Of a stretch of DNA of 64,000 bases, positions 11,318 to 23,600 are shown piece after piece. How positions within the stretch are numbered: position 1 is the stretch's first letter; every line of letters starts with the position of its first letter. Below the pieces are notes generated by a model. That model saw only the letters and a list, made by a program, of their open reading frames with translations, was not told the DNA's origin and made no database searches. Position numbers and translations under genes: made by a program. This DNA is from Marasmius tenuissimus (Eukaryota > Basidiomycota > Agaricomycetes > Agaricales > Marasmiaceae): assembly GCA_029532415.1 (NCBI GenBank), contig JAQOTA010000050.1:4092001-4156000 (forward strand), written 5' to 3'.

Positions 11318-13156
11318 CTAGGCACTTCCATCCTCAACTTGACTGTTTGTAGATCCATTCAGTCGGGGTGCCCGAGCCGCTGTACCTGCACTTGGTCGAT
11401 CCTTGTTGCTCAGAAGACTTTGGAAGAAGTGGTGGAGGACCTCATGTTGTGATTGACCGGTGGGACTTGGTGAGTGGGGAACCTGTGTTGGTGACGAGGG
11501 AGGCCTTGCCGTCTTAACATTGCCTGGGCGACCTCCTTTTCGGGAGTCTCCCAGACCGGGACCTCCACTCCCACTCTCCATTTCGACCATCGCGCGCTCA
11601 ACATTGGGAAGGTTGAAGCTCGTACTCCCTAGTGGACCGACGACTCCTGCAGCGCTATCCGTATCCGTAGGATTCCTGAAGGCTCCTCTCGGATCTCGGT
11701 CTGCTTTCTTCGAGTTTTCGTCGTAATTCTTCGCAAGGAATTGTTGTTCTGGAACAGGGTTGTTGAAGGGCGGTAATGCTGCAGGCTTTTTGAAAAGTTA
11801 GGAATAGCTATTAGTTGTAGAGCCGGACGACAACGGGCTTACTTTAGGACCTTGATCAGGGACTAGAGCGCTGAACATGCGTTTGGCACCTACACCATCG
11901 CCTGCCGCGTCGGATTCGAGGTCGTACTCCCAAGCTTCGCCCCAGGTCTTTGGCTCGAATTCTCTCAAGACTGTGATCTTTCCCCAACTATCCCAACCGG
12001 CTGGCACAACAACGCGATCTCTGTCGAGCGTGTTTGGCTTTTCGTTGAATGGGAAAGGATTGCGAACAGGTGCTGGGGGTTCGGTGCCAGCTTGAATACC
12101 AGGTGATGGCGCGGGAGGAACGAACAGAGCATGTAGAACGTATTGTCGAAGAACTTGAAGAGTTTGTGGCAACGGAGTGGTGTAGAATAATGATGCGCCA
12201 TCTGACCGTAGCTTAAGCTATCTCAGGAGTTCGAGGAGAAAAATAGGAAACTCACATTTGAGGCAGATAGTACGCAAGATTTGCATGACCCCATCTGTTC
12301 TCTCTTCCCATTCGTCACCTTTGCCTTTCACCATTCCGCCCATCCCTGATGCACCAGCAACGAGATCATGACCCTCATCAATTTGGTCGGCCTTCGTACA
12401 TGCGACGACAATAGGCAATCCTGCTGAGTTATGGGTGAATGCACCTGTTGACAGAGGCAATACCGTGTTCGACGCGGTAGAGGTTGCCGGTATGGGATCT
12501 GCCGACGGTTCTGTGTAGTGAAGCAGGTGGTGGAGCCCTGACGATAATAATCAGCACTAACAACAACATGGAGAGCAAGGGGTAGCCACTGAACGTACAC
12601 CGCTCACGGTTCTCCTCTCGAACAACCTCAAGTTCTCGGACAGCATCTCCATTCACCCAATCCTCGACCCACCCCAACCACGTTTCTAGTTCGTCGACAA
12701 ATGTCCACGGTCGTGTCCAATCTAAAACAATCATGATGAGGGTATGGGGTATCGAAGTTCGAGGAGGGAGGAAATGAGGGAGAAGTCTTGTGTATGCTGG
12801 ATCCGCTGAGGGTACTGTATATGCGGATAATCGTGCAAGAGTATCTGTAACGAGGTTCCTCAGTTGGGAAAAGGACCTCCATCAACGCAGAACCTGAGCG
12901 ACTGACCTTCATCGGCGTCGTCTCTCACATCAGCATAGTCATAACCCAAGGTAAAATCAATCTTCTGATCATCTCTCACTTCGTCCACGACAGTTTTTTG
13001 CAGTAACGCAGCAGTCAACGTTGATTTGCCAGTGGATGGTTTCCCTAGAATGAGGACTTGCTTGGAAGGTATAGAACGCGTAGAGGAGATGCTGTCGAGA
13101 ATGGAAGACCAAAGGTTCTCTGGAGGAGCATCTGGTGTTGTTGGTCGTGAATTCAT
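11318..13156 (-). CDS. Cytoplasmic dynein light intermediate chain (D1LIC)
   Basis: This subunit links the dynein heavy chain to cargo adaptors during microtubule minus-end transport. The start is ATG at 13156 (MNSRPTTPDAPPENLW). A P-loop-like motif follows (LILGKPSTGKSTLTAALLQ), then DFTLGYDYADVRDDADE. Later exons carry LIMIVLDWTRPWTFVDELETW, then PIVVACTKADQIDEGHDLVAG with the NKxD-like TKAD guanine motif, and YVLHALFVPPAPSP followed by FNEKPNTLDRDRVVVPAGWDSWGKI, a hallmark of light intermediate chains. The C-terminus is a Gly/Ser/Pro-rich tail with HEVLHHFFQSLL, resembling the adaptor-binding helix, and stops at 11318. At least five short introns. It is divergent from TIP41 with only 67 bp between start codons. 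Confidence 0.93.
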
Positions 13157-13223
13157 GATTGTGGTCCACTGGAATTGGTGGAAGCGAAAAGTTGACAGGA
13201 AAGGAAATCAAAACCAAATCAAA
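13157..13223. promoter_or_regulatory. 67-bp bidirectional promoter between dynein LIC and TIP41
   Basis: The two start codons (13156 minus, 13224 plus) are separated by only 67 bp, so both 5' UTRs and core promoter elements must lie in or overlap this interval or extend into the neighbouring coding region. No TATA box is obvious. Confidence depends on the TIP41 start; an in-frame upstream ATG at about 13156 would remove the gap altogether. Confidence 0.5.
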
Positions 13224-14424
13224 ATGAGTGACTACGGGCGCTCATTTCAACGACCACGACGGTCAATCGACAAACTGCCTTCGTCTTCGCCATCGTACAT
13301 AGACGTTATGTCTTCTGCCGCTATTTCACTTCCTGAACACAAGCTCTTTGAGTCACCCAACTCACGTTCAATTCGAATTGGAGACTGGTATATCACTGCA
13401 TCTACGAACCCGATCTCAAACCACCATGAATGCGAGGCCCTCAATGCGTCCCTGTCAATACCACTGCCTGAAATGACATTCGGAAACAATACGCTGAAAC
13501 TACATCACCGTGCATCGGGCTGGACGTATCAGTTTAGGACAGAGGATGCTTTGAGGGAGGTCAAGAATGGGGAACTGGAACCTGGCGATGGAGGCGTCAA
13601 AGTAAATTACGCGGATGCTTGGCTGCAAAGTCGGTGAGTACTCTTTTTCTGGTACGGATTGATGAACTCAAAAACGAGTAAGAACAAGCCCCTCATCTCT
13701 ATTACCCATGCCAAAAACTGTGCCCACCAAACCTTACGATTGGACCTACACAACAACATATCCTGGTCACACCCGGACCGATCCTCCTGACAATTCGGAA
13801 GAAGAGGAAGAGCAAAGCAGTACTTCGCCTTTCATACCAAAGTGGTCACCCTCCGATCCAGAGGATGCCTCTCAGCAAATTCCACTTGCAGAATTGACGC
13901 GCCCAGATCCCATCCTCTTTTACGCGGAGATCCCTCTCTTCGAGGACGAGCTGCATGACAATGGGTCATCGGGCCTAATTATCAGGATCGTGAGTCGTCT
14001 TTGACGCGTGTCTTCGGTGGGTTTGGCGAGGTTGATCATTCCCCTTGCAGCGTGTAATGCCTACATGCATCTTTATCTTGTCAAGATTCACACTACGGGT
14101 TGACAACGTTCTCTTTCGGACGTTCGATACCAGACTATATCATTCATTTTCCTCTAACCCGCCTCTTGTAGTCCGCGAGACTACAGGATGGGAGGCACCA
14201 TACGATCGGGTTAAGAACGTGGGTGCACACCGAACCTCATCTTAGTGTCCAACTGACCGCCTCTCTAGCTGCTCCCTAAACGCGACGATCTAACTCCCCT
14301 CACGGATCCCAACTGGATAGCAAAGATTCTCTCAGACTTTCCGCGACAAGTGTCCCAGAAAGAAGGGGCGAAGACAGGGTGGAGAGCGCTGGGGCGAAAA
14401 TTGCAGTATGCTGCCCTTGTGTGA
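13224..14424 (+). CDS. TIP41: TIP41-like TOR signalling regulator
   Basis: TIP41 binds the PP2A-associated Tap42 and modulates the TOR nutrient pathway. The start chosen is ATG 13224 (MSDYGRSFQRPRRS). Conserved blocks: GDWYITASTNPISNHHECEA then PLPEMTFGNNTLKL and VKVNYADAWLQSR in exon 1; KTVPTKPYDWTYTTTYPGHT, LTRPDPILFYAEIPLFEDE and LHDNGSSGLIIRI in exon 2; RVMPTCIFILSRFTLRVDNV and LFRTFDTRLYHSF with VRETTGWEAPYDRVKN in exon 3; LLPKRDDLTPLTDPNWIAK and a final RALGRKLQYAALV in exon 4, stop 14422-14424. Introns lie at about 13634-13685, 13989-14049 and 14220-14268. Exon 2 has an acidic insertion (NSEEEEEQSS) that is likely a surface loop. An in-frame ATG exists further upstream but would sit inside the dynein start region. 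Confidence 0.93.
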
Positions 14425-14598
14425 TATGAAAGGACCATACTCAGGAAACATGTACAATTCTGAAAGCAGTGACACTGATAAGTTACAACAGATGTATTGT
14501 AGTTGTATAAAAGAGGTCCATTTCCCAAGTTGTGTCTATCGTACACCACACCGAAGCCTCGATCACCTGGAAGAAAGTAGGAAGACGCAGCAAGTCAT

Positions 14599-15848
14599 TC
14601 ACATCAACTTTGCCTCTCGCTTAGCGTGCTGCACCTGCTGTAATCTTTGACTTCTGAGTGTCATATGCGGCCCCTGTGCATTTTTCTTCCCAGAAGCTGC
14701 TTGGGCGACGGGGGCGACAGTCGACTGTGAGAGCGATAGTCGCGTATCGTCAGATGCGAAACCCGGGATACGAATGTTATGGTTCCTCTCTGGAAAAAAA
14801 TGAGTATGCGATAGACTTGGCATGGTCTTGTTCTTACCAAGGTGTAGCTGCAGATCCTTGACTTCCAGGATGTCGCTACCCCGATGTCTAGCAAGCCGAC
14901 AAGAGAAGTTGGTAACCGAGTCAATGAATTCATCCGCGATCGACAGAAGCAGCTGGGGAAAGGGATGTGTGAGCAAGTCTAACCTGATAGCGAGGTCCTT
15001 GAACAACGCACGTCTTCAACCTCGGGCTCAATCTTCACATTGGGGTCGATACTGGCCACTAATTCCTGTATCGATCTTCGCATGCTCTGATCTCCTGGTG
15101 TACTCTTCCGACGCGACCTATTGTCGTCCAAAGCTAACATAGCTGAATCCTCCGTTCGGGCTATCTGTGTCGGCGTTCCTGCATAGACATTCTCAACACG
15201 TGTAATGAAGGTGGAGTCACAGTATATACGCACCTAAAACTCGGCCACTGGGAACACCACCTGAAAGCGTAGGACGTGCCGCAGGCCACTGAACGGGTCC
15301 GGGATTGGTAGTGTTCAATGTTGCGTTGATTGAATACGGAGCTTCTGTCGTTGGTGTCGTTGCCGTTGCCAATGTGGCAAGAGTGGATTCCCCACCAGTT
15401 TGGGGTTTTAAACCTGCGGCTGGCACGGGTGTCGTTGCTGCGGGTGTGGCGGCTGGCTTCAGGCGTATTCATAATGAGCCTTTGTCTCAATAGAACTCAA
15501 AGAACCGAACCTTTGTCGGTGTTCCCGCGGGTGTGGGTGAGGCACTTGTGGAAGGACCTGCCGCTTGTCTATGTTGTTCTGCAAATTGTTTCAACTGAAT
15601 CGAAGTATTAGTTTTCAAAGTTCGAGAGAAAGAGGTTCCTAACGCGCCTGTTGTATTTGTGTTGGGTTGAGTTTCCCTTGTTTGACCAAAGTCTCCATGT
15701 TACTGAGTAGCAGATGAGCGACCTTGTGGTTCGACATTTGTTCACCCGTTTGCGTTCGCAAAAGATTGTGAAGAACCTCGATCATGTTCCCTCCATTGCC
15801 ATTCGCCTGTGTCTGCGGTGTACTGCTGGAAGCGGCTGCCTTGTCCAT
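14599..15848 (-). CDS. TAF12: TFIID/SAGA subunit TAF12
   Basis: TAF12 pairs with TAF4 (TFIID) or ADA1 (SAGA) through a histone fold. The start is ATG 15848 ([14 protein letters not shown]). The N-terminal half is low-complexity and proline/threonine-rich, with [20 protein letters not shown] and [15 protein letters not shown]. The histone fold is split over late exons: [40 protein letters not shown] then [18 protein letters not shown], and [19 protein letters not shown]. The C-terminal tail ends KREAKLM at 14599. Five or so exons with short introns. The gene is convergent with TIP41 and divergent from RRS1 (146 bp apart). The histone-fold signature is diagnostic; exon joints in the N-terminal half are less certain. 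Confidence 0.93.
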
Positions 15849-15994
15849 GTTGAATCTAGGATTTGTGAGGTGACCGTGTCGTTGGAAGATGAAGTCCTTA
15901 TTAGGTAATCAAAATTTCGCTGCCTAACCGCCGGCAACGAAATTTCTCTGTCGGTTACTTTTTCCCAATTGTATACTCTTCCTCACCTCCCGTC

Positions 15995-17142
15995 ATGGAC
16001 GTCTCGGATATATTGGCATCTCATGCTGCAAAACAGTGCGTTTTGTATATCGTCTCTCAAACGTATCCTCACAGTCTTTGCCAGTCAAGCAGTAACAGTT
16101 GAAAAGGAAACACCCATCATCGTCGATGCAGGTTTTCTGACAGTAACAGACCCCAATCCAATCGAGGAGGAGACCTACAAGCAAGTTCAAATCACTCTTT
16201 TCTCCCGAGGCAATCGGCTCATAGATCATCAGCTCTAACCTTGAAGAGCACTTACAATCACTCGCACGGGATGGTGTACAAACTTTGCTCGCAAAACTTT
16301 TCAGCCTTCCAACGACCTCGTCCCCCGATGGTCCTCTGGCCCAGCTACCCCCGCCTACGACACAATTACCCCGTGCAAAACCACTACCAAAGCCGAAGCC
16401 TTTAACGAAATGGGAACAATTCGCAAAGGCGAAAGGGATACAGAAAACGAAGAGGGAGAAGAAGGTATGGGATGAGGAGAGGCAAGAATGGGTCAACCGA
16501 TGGGGCAAGGACGGGAAGAACAAACAATTGGAAGAGCAATGGGCGACCGAAGTCAAACTTAACGCCGGTATGGACTCATCGTATTTTTCCCCCATCGTGA
16601 ACTTTCTCCAAGACGTCTGTTCTGTTTAGATGCGGATCACGATCCAAGAAAAGCTGCTCGAGATGCACGGAAAGCACGAGTCGCGAAAAACGAAAAGCAA
16701 CGTCTTGGAAACGTTGCACGAGCGGAGCAGGCTGCTGAGGCTCGCGGTGCGCGTAAAAACGAGATAGACCGCAACCTGGCACAGTCGCGTATAAGTACGG
16801 CCAGCATGGGTAAATTCGATAAGAAATTAGAGGGCGAAAAGAAATTACGAGGAATCAAGCGGAAGGTGCGTTCCCAGCAGCCAGTACTCTCCGAGTGTCT
16901 GACCTTGTCCTGTTTTCTAGTTTGAGCCCAATGAAAAGTCGGTGAAAGACGAGGCGAAAGCTTCACTAGCGCTGCTCTCCCGTATGGACAGTGATGCTAA
17001 GAAGATGCGCAAGAATCCCACATCCGAAGAGAGCGTACTCAATGTTCGGAAGGCTGTTCGATTTGCTAGTAAAGGTGAGGGTGGCGTCGCGCTTGGGAGA
17101 AAATCAACAGGGAAACCCGGAAAGACTGGCAAGAGGAAGTAA
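15995..17142 (+). CDS. RRS1: Ribosome biogenesis regulator RRS1
   Basis: RRS1 acts in the nucleolus, bringing the 5S RNP (with RPF2) into the pre-60S particle. The start is ATG 15995 (MDVSDILASHAAK). Later exons contain VEKETPIIVDAGFLTVTDPN, LARDGVQTLLAKLFSLPT, and the family hallmark PLPKPKPLTKWEQFAKAKGI followed by KRKTKREKKVWDEE-like basic sequence. DHDPRKAARDARKARVAKNE, ISTASMGKFDKKLEGEKK and FEPNEKSVKDEAKASLALL follow, with a very basic tail GKPGKTGKRK and stop at 17142. Introns include about 16035-16078, 16182-16236, 16570-16626 and 16868-16920. The divergent neighbour TAF12 shares the upstream region. Exon 1-2 joining is approximate; the identity is clear. Confidence 0.93.
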
Positions 17143-17364
17143 TCACTGCTTCATTCTTGATTACTGCTTGTCCTATCTATCCTACGTACATGACGATTTT
17201 TATTGCATGGAATGCATACTGAGGGTTGATTATGTGCATGATTTAAGTTAGTGGGCTGCATATGTGTGAATGTATGTGTATGTGTCGCTGAGAGTGAACG
17301 TGAATAGGCACATATTGTGCGCGAAAAAGCATAATTTAACTCGTAAGGAACCCCAGAGAGGGTA

Positions 17365-18463
17365 TCACCGACCGTAGTCTGGAGGAAGGCGCGCAGGATC
17401 TGCCCTTCCTTCCTCGATCCACTTCTTCTTGATCAACTTGTCCTTCTCTGCGAAGTACAACCGATAAACAAGCTTGATGGTGCCTTCACTGACACCCGCA
17501 ACATCCCCAATCTCCTTCAATGACTTGCCCTTGGCGAGTAGATGTGACGTGAAGTAGATAGCACCGCCAGCAATCGACACTGGGCTTCGTCCATCGGCTA
17601 TACCGTTTTCGCGGGCCGCAACAATCACATCTGCGCAGTAAGATTGCACGTATGGAGGAAGGTCGAGGTGGTTGCAATAACGTGAGACCAGCGTCTCTGG
17701 GCCGGCAGACGGTGCGGGGGCAGATGAGTGAGCAGATGCGCCCGGAGTGAGGTTGAAAGCCTGTTCGAGGGCTTTGTAGCATTGGCCAAGTGCCTTCTTC
17801 GTCACATGAGTCAGTGTGCAAATCTCCCTGAACGTTCGCGGAACGTGGGCTTGTCTGCACGCGATGAAGATGCAAGCAGCAATGATGGCCTCGAGAGGTT
17901 TGCCTCGAAGGAGCTTTTCTTCATCAGAGCGTTTGTAGAGCTGTTTGGCAATGTCGCTGATGGTTTTGGGCAGTGAAAACTGGTCACACCAATTGGAGAT
18001 GTCACGGAAGGCGGTGAGGAGGTTACGTTCGGAACGGGTGTTTTGTGAGCGCGAGGCAGCGCGCTGGAGTTCACGAGCAAGACCTGATCCACCGTCTTGG
18101 AAGCTGATCACAGTGTTGAGCTGATTGATACCCTCCATGAGAGGGTCAGAAGCAGCACCAACACGACTGGGGTCGTCGCCTTCATCATTGGCAAACGTCT
18201 GTAGTTGGTTAATGGAAGCGCAGTGGAACAGAGCTCTAAAAAATCCTCACCCGCCATTCACTACGGGTGTCCACTACCCGGTCACCGAGAACCAATCCAC
18301 ACGATCCGCATACAAGGTCGCCGGAACCAAACTCTTCAACAATGTTGGGATTGGGGTCCCTGCATTCAGGGCAGATCAATCGAACGGCCAAGTCGGGCGC
18401 GAAGGTCTGTTGTGAAGCCTTCGTAGGAGGTTGGGCGAGGGGGAAAGGTTGAGAATATGCCAT
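17365..18463 (-). CDS. SUA7: Transcription initiation factor TFIIB
   Basis: TFIIB bridges TBP and RNA polymerase II and sets the transcription start site. It has two exons: 18463-18236 and 18186-17365. Exon 1 has the zinc ribbon ICPECRDPNPNIVEEFGSGD and LVCGSCGLVLGDRVVDTRSE (CxxC...CxxC), then the B-finger/linker TFANDEGDDPSRVGAASDPL across the intron. Exon 2 contains two cyclin folds: TISDIAKQLYKRSDEEKLLR with PLEAIIAACIFIACRQAHVP, and YVQSYCADVIVAARENGIAD with GRSPVSIAGGAIYFTSHLL. Length (about 350 residues) matches the family. The stop is at 17365, convergent with RRS1. Assignment is certain enough to use the yeast gene name as an equivalent. Confidence 0.96.
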
Positions 18464-19382
18464 GTTTCTCTCAAACGTCCTTCAAGTCGTCTTAATACAA
18501 GGAATATACGTCAACTGAGGTCCTTAAACTAGTTTTGCAGTAACATATAAAAGGCATTTGGGTGATAAAAATAGTCTGCACAAACCTACCGATGGGTCCG
18601 GTGAATCTAGTATCGCAGATTGTGGAGTTATTCCAACAACGTCGGTGACCAGGTGGGGGTTATGGTGAGAGGCAGGGTGTGTGAGCGATTGCTGGTTTAG
18701 GCCATGAAATGCTGACTCAACCTGTCACGTGGAGAACCGCCCGGCACTCGGGTCGAACGGTGATTCGGTCTCTTCGGGCTTAACCTCTTCAGAATCAGAA
18801 TCAACTTGTCTCTAGCTTGGCCTGGTGCTACGCTGCCTATTCGACTGAAGCCGCAACTTGCAATACAAGGTCCTCAAAGCAAACCAGCGGGAGGGGGCCA
18901 CACTCCCCTGGACACCGCACCAGCCTTGGGCAACGTACGCAAGGCAGTGATGATCGACCAACCCTCCTGGATCTCCCAGACCTCCTAGACCTCCTATAAC
19001 TGCACGCTGCAGGTCAGCGATATTATTAAAACGACATTGGACTCCGACTCGCTGTACCGTTTGCTTTTTGGAACCCGGGGTGTGTGGTCTTGCTTGACCG
19101 ACGGCCCACTCGCGGTCAGGCTCCGCCTAAGTTCGCTTTCGAAATAGCTGTTCAAATCGACACAACGACAATAAAGGACCCGTTATTGGTCACAATCATC
19201 GACGGAATTGGTGTCGATCAGGGCACCGCTAACTGCTCCGTGAGGGACTCACAGGAGGTCCCTGATTTGAGTGTGGAAGGATGTTATAAAGCCTGCGAAT
19301 GGATGGTTGTTTCCTCAGCTTCGTCCAAGTACAAGCCTTTCATTCTTTCAAATCTTCCCTCTTTTTATCATTCCTGACCAAC
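18464..19382. other. ~0.9 kb divergent intergenic region, no gene supported
   Basis: This is the 5' flank of TFIIB on the left and of the secreted-protein gene on the right. It contains a CACGTG palindrome at 18726-18731. Short open frames here have no recognisable protein character. No repeat or RNA gene was seen. Confidence 0.4.
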
Positions 19383-20218
19383 ATGCGTTTCGCCCTCTTC
19401 GCCGTTGCTTTGCTGACTTCGTCTGGTGCGTTCGCGTCCCTGCCTCTGTGACTGTTGCGCCGGTATTGACGCGTTCAACAGCAGCCGCCAGTGCTCTTGT
19501 CGGAAGGCAAGAAAACTCTGAGCACTCAGACAGTACAACCGTCGCCGGTGAGAGTGCATCGACAACGCCATCCGGAACCGCTTCTGCCCCTTCCGGAGGT
19601 TCCACTCCTTTGCCTACGTGCTCGAACGAGTGTTACAACGCACAGACAGTAACCAACGTACGTTTTCTTTTGTACGAACCTCTTACTCGCAGCGACTTAT
19701 GCGTGGTGGCTGCAGTCCTGCCATGCCAGTGGCGTCGACACCCTTAAGTGCCTGTGCACCCCCGACAGTATCAACGCCCTCGGTGACTGCCTCTTGTGTA
19801 CTAGAAACATCGGAACCGATGAAGCCCTAACGGAGGCCCGTTATATGGAAGAAAATATCGGAAGTAAGTGGATATTCTCTTTTTGCTCCTTTGAATCGTG
19901 GCACTAACTCTGCTGGCAGGTATCATCAGCCTTTGCGGTTACTCCTCCATATCCGTCCCACCCCCCTCGAGGGTATCTATCACAGCATCCGCGCCGGTCA
20001 TCACCAACGTTGCTTCTGCCACCGTCACCATCCCTGAAGTGGCCAAGGCTTCCGCTGCGTCTGCGAGGGCCAAGGCCTCTGGTTCAGGGTCCGGCTCTGC
20101 CTCCAAATCGGCCACCGGTGCGGGGGCTAGTGCATCTGCACAAGCCAGAAACAGCGGCAGCAAAATCGAGCTTTCTTTCGTCGGTGCCCTTGTTGGTGCC
20201 TTTGCGCTCGTTCTCTAA
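19383..20218 (+). CDS. Small secreted, probably GPI-anchored, Cys-containing protein
   Basis: The start is ATG 19383 giving a signal peptide MRFALFAVALLTSS; an early intron (about 19422-19479) joins it to AAASALVGRQEN. A Ser/Thr-rich spacer follows. Then a cysteine domain spread over exons: CSNEC...SCHASGVDTLKCLC...CLLC...LCGY. After a short Ser/Thr-rich stretch (SASARAKASGSGSGSASKS) the C-terminus is a hydrophobic tail (LSFVGALVGAFALVL) preceded by small residues, as expected for GPI attachment. This layout is common among basidiomycete cell-wall proteins and is reminiscent of CFEM-like proteins, but I could not match the eight-cysteine CFEM pattern. The gene is convergent with lipin, 430 bp apart. 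Probable location is plasma membrane or wall; function unknown. Confidence 0.8.
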
Positions 20219-20648
20219 AAAGCTACCCTCTCCTTGTGTACGGTCAACCTCCGTGTCATCTCCCTCACTACCTTGGATCTATTATATATAACTAGCCTAT
20301 GCCTATGCCCGAATATGCGTTCTCTTTCTGTTCTACCTCAGGCTCTTAATATACTTCAATAATAGCAGTACTACTCAATTGCTTCAGATGTTACCAGCCA
20401 CTCTCCTTGTAGCGCCAAACCCTCAGTAAGATGCGGCAATGAGTAATACTCGACATGCGAGTACATACTGACAAGGGGGCTTCTAAATCTCTTGGTCCCA
20501 TAGCGGCGAGCACTCCAGATTCAAGTAGTACAGTATACAGCCGCTGAGATCAAGTTTGCACTGTACAAGCTCCAGTTGCATAAATTAGTGACATAGCGTC
20601 TGATTACAGTAGATACGTATCCCCGACTAAAGTTGACGAATCGACTTG
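20219..20648. other. Convergent 3' intergenic region
   Basis: Downstream of both the GPI-protein gene and the lipin gene; AT-richer than its surroundings. No gene, repeat or RNA was supported. Confidence 0.4.
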
Positions 20649-23600
20649 TTACAAGAATGGTACATTCTTCATCTCTCCAGCAGCAAGTATGTCTTCGTCA
20701 AAGGCTTCCTCAGCCACAACTTCCTCGTCTATATCGTCGTGAGCCTCATCTCCATCGTAATCTCCATCGTCCTGAACGTCCTCTTCATCGTCGTCCATTC
20801 CAAACTGCATGTCCTCAAGCGACCCAGGCATGCTGGTCATACTCCGCCGTCTTTCGCGTCGTCCCCCAGCCCTATCCTCATCTTCATCCTCTGAATCCCA
20901 CATACTCGAACTCGAAGAAGGCCGTTCGGGGCTGACACTTCTCGAGGGGGAGAAGCCCAAGGTATCCCTGAGCCTCTCGAAAGACGACATCTGCCGCAGG
21001 TCAGAGTCCCTGTAATCGCTAATGTCCCCCGTGCCCTTGTTCTGTGCATCACCTTTGGCAAATCTCGGTGGAAGATTGCTCGCCTGACGACTCCCGACAA
21101 GGCTGAAATTCCTCAACCTTGCGAGTGTGCTCCGATTTGACGTGTCGGATCTCGCACTCAGGGCAGGAGAGGGAGGGAACAAATCAGGAAGGGGGAACTC
21201 CTGCATGGGAACCTTCCAATAGTTGAAGTCTGTGAACTCCGGTGCCCACTTCCGATTGATTGGCGGGAACATTTGGTCGACCAGGTCAGTCATGTGAATA
21301 TATCTACGATAGAGAGCTCGTCAGTGTCTCCCATTTGTGAATAATAGACAGGCGAACTTACGATGACTTGTATCCAGCCAATTCCAGCAACTCAAGCTTG
21401 ACTTCACCCGTCGAGTCAATCGTGAAAATCCTTGAGCTCGGCACGTTCACGCTCCGATAAGACAATGCGTCGGTGATTCGGTTCCCAAAGCCAGCGTAAA
21501 AAGGTTTTCTCGCCGTATCGCCGAACAATCTCTGAATATCTCGCAAACACGCCATCTTGAACACTTCCGGCTTGCGCATGATCACCTCCCTAAATCCGGC
21601 TCGTCAGATAACTATTGGAGTGGGGTTCAGGAAGCCAAGCAACTTACCGATGAAGAGAAGTCATCAATCGGTCTGGGCTCATGATAACCGGACCTTCAGG
21701 CAGCTGATAGTCGTTCTGCTTGATCCCTTTGAGGTATCCTCTTGTCGCGTCCGCTTGCCCAATAGCACGAGAGGTCAAATAGAGCATCTTGTATCCGTTG
21801 CGACAGATATCAGTGTATAATTTGGCGACTCCAAGGTGCGTCCAGTCGCGACCAAGCATCGCGAACACATGTCCCAAACCATCGGACCTAATGATGGTTC
21901 AAAGTCGGTTTGTGGTGATAGCAGAGAAGGCAGGAGGAAAACGCACTTGGTTATGGTGCCGTCGATATCAGAAATGACCACCTGGTCCGTTGAATCCCAG
22001 ACGAATATTCGGGCTGTACAAGCTACAGCTCCGGTCATAGAGAGCGAGAAGGTGATCGTATTGGGCCCAGGTTTGAGGTTAAGGGATTTCTGTCCGTAGC
22101 GAATTAGAATTTCTCCAACAAGGTTGACCCGAGGACTGTACCAGCTGGTCAGACGACAACCTCAAAGTCTTCACATACTTCTTCGGAGTCGTGGTTACGA
22201 TTACTGTCGGTTCAGGAGTCGTAGGCTTTTGCACCGGGGTAGACGGCAGGGCGGGGGCAGATTCCGTGGGTTGAAGACGGGGTTGGGCCTTGGAGATTGC
22301 ATTCAAATCCTGTCAGAAGAGATGGACCCTCAGCATGAGAATACCAGAACCGGAGATCGACCTCACAGTAAATGGTGGTGCAGAATAGGCCTCCTTGAGT
22401 TCAGGTCGCTGTGGCGAAGTCAAAGCGGCCGGTTTGGTCAATAGATCTTCGTCCTTCTTGCTCCTGCTCCACCATTGGACCCATGAAGATGAGGTGGGTG
22501 GTTTCTTCGTTGGAGTATTAACTTCGTCTCGAGCTCCCTGAGTTATCTTCAGGGTTTCCGGGGGTTCGGAATGTGAGCGCTCGATGGATCTCTTCTCGTT
22601 CGCTTCAGATGCTACAGAGATGGAGGAAACAGAAGTCGGCAATGTTGTTGTGGATGGAGTCGTGGAGGTTGGGGTGGTGACCTCTTCGTCTGATAATGGT
22701 GAAGAAGGTCGTGTCCATCCAGTTTCTCGCGCTTTGATGCACGCATCACGCCAAAGGACTAGTGCATCCATTAGTGGAGACTGGTCTCGCCTCGAGATGT
22801 ACCTAGAGCGGTCTGTTAAAAAATAAGAGGAAAGTAGAGTAAGAACCGACGCACTTTTCTCCTGACCACCTTATCACTAGTCGAGGATCCCGAACTACGT
22901 TCTCATCGCCCAAAAACTTCTCGAAGTCAACTTTCCCTTTGTCAAATAACCAAGTCATCTCGAATTCGTCTATCCCGCTCCATCGCCCATCGGGTGAAAA
23001 GACACGTAACTTCGGCTTTCGACCACCTTTACCTGATAGTTGCCGGCCTCGTGGTTCCTCGTCCTCGCCATCCTCATCTTCATCACAATCATCATCAACT
23101 GCATTCCTTTCCACCAGACTTAACTCAAATTCCATCATCTTCCCCTCGATGAACACACGGAATTTCGTCGGGTCCGACCGGCTTACACTCAAGAGTCCAC
23201 CAGCACCAAATCCACCACTCACAGCACTTGATCCTACGCTATCGCTGGCCCTCCGCTTGCCTTTGCTCTTCCCTCCTTGCGCAGAACCCTCCCCGCTTCT
23301 GTCTTCGTCCCTCGTCCTCCTCCTCATTCCAGGACTGTAGCTCCTTCGCCGTTTGACGCTCGATGGAGAACTCTCTAGGCCTGGCGGAACACTCCTACTC
23401 CTCCCACTTTGTGCCTCGCTCACATCAGGCTCATTTGCACCTGCATCCTCCTCTTCCCCATTTCCGCTCTCTTCAACCGTATCTAGAGATGTTCCTTCAT
23501 GACCAAACAAATCCTGCAACTTTCCCTTGCCCTTATCCACACCAGCGAAGTCGAGGGTATTACTCCTCGCCCATGTCGATGCGCTCCCGGACACGGAACT

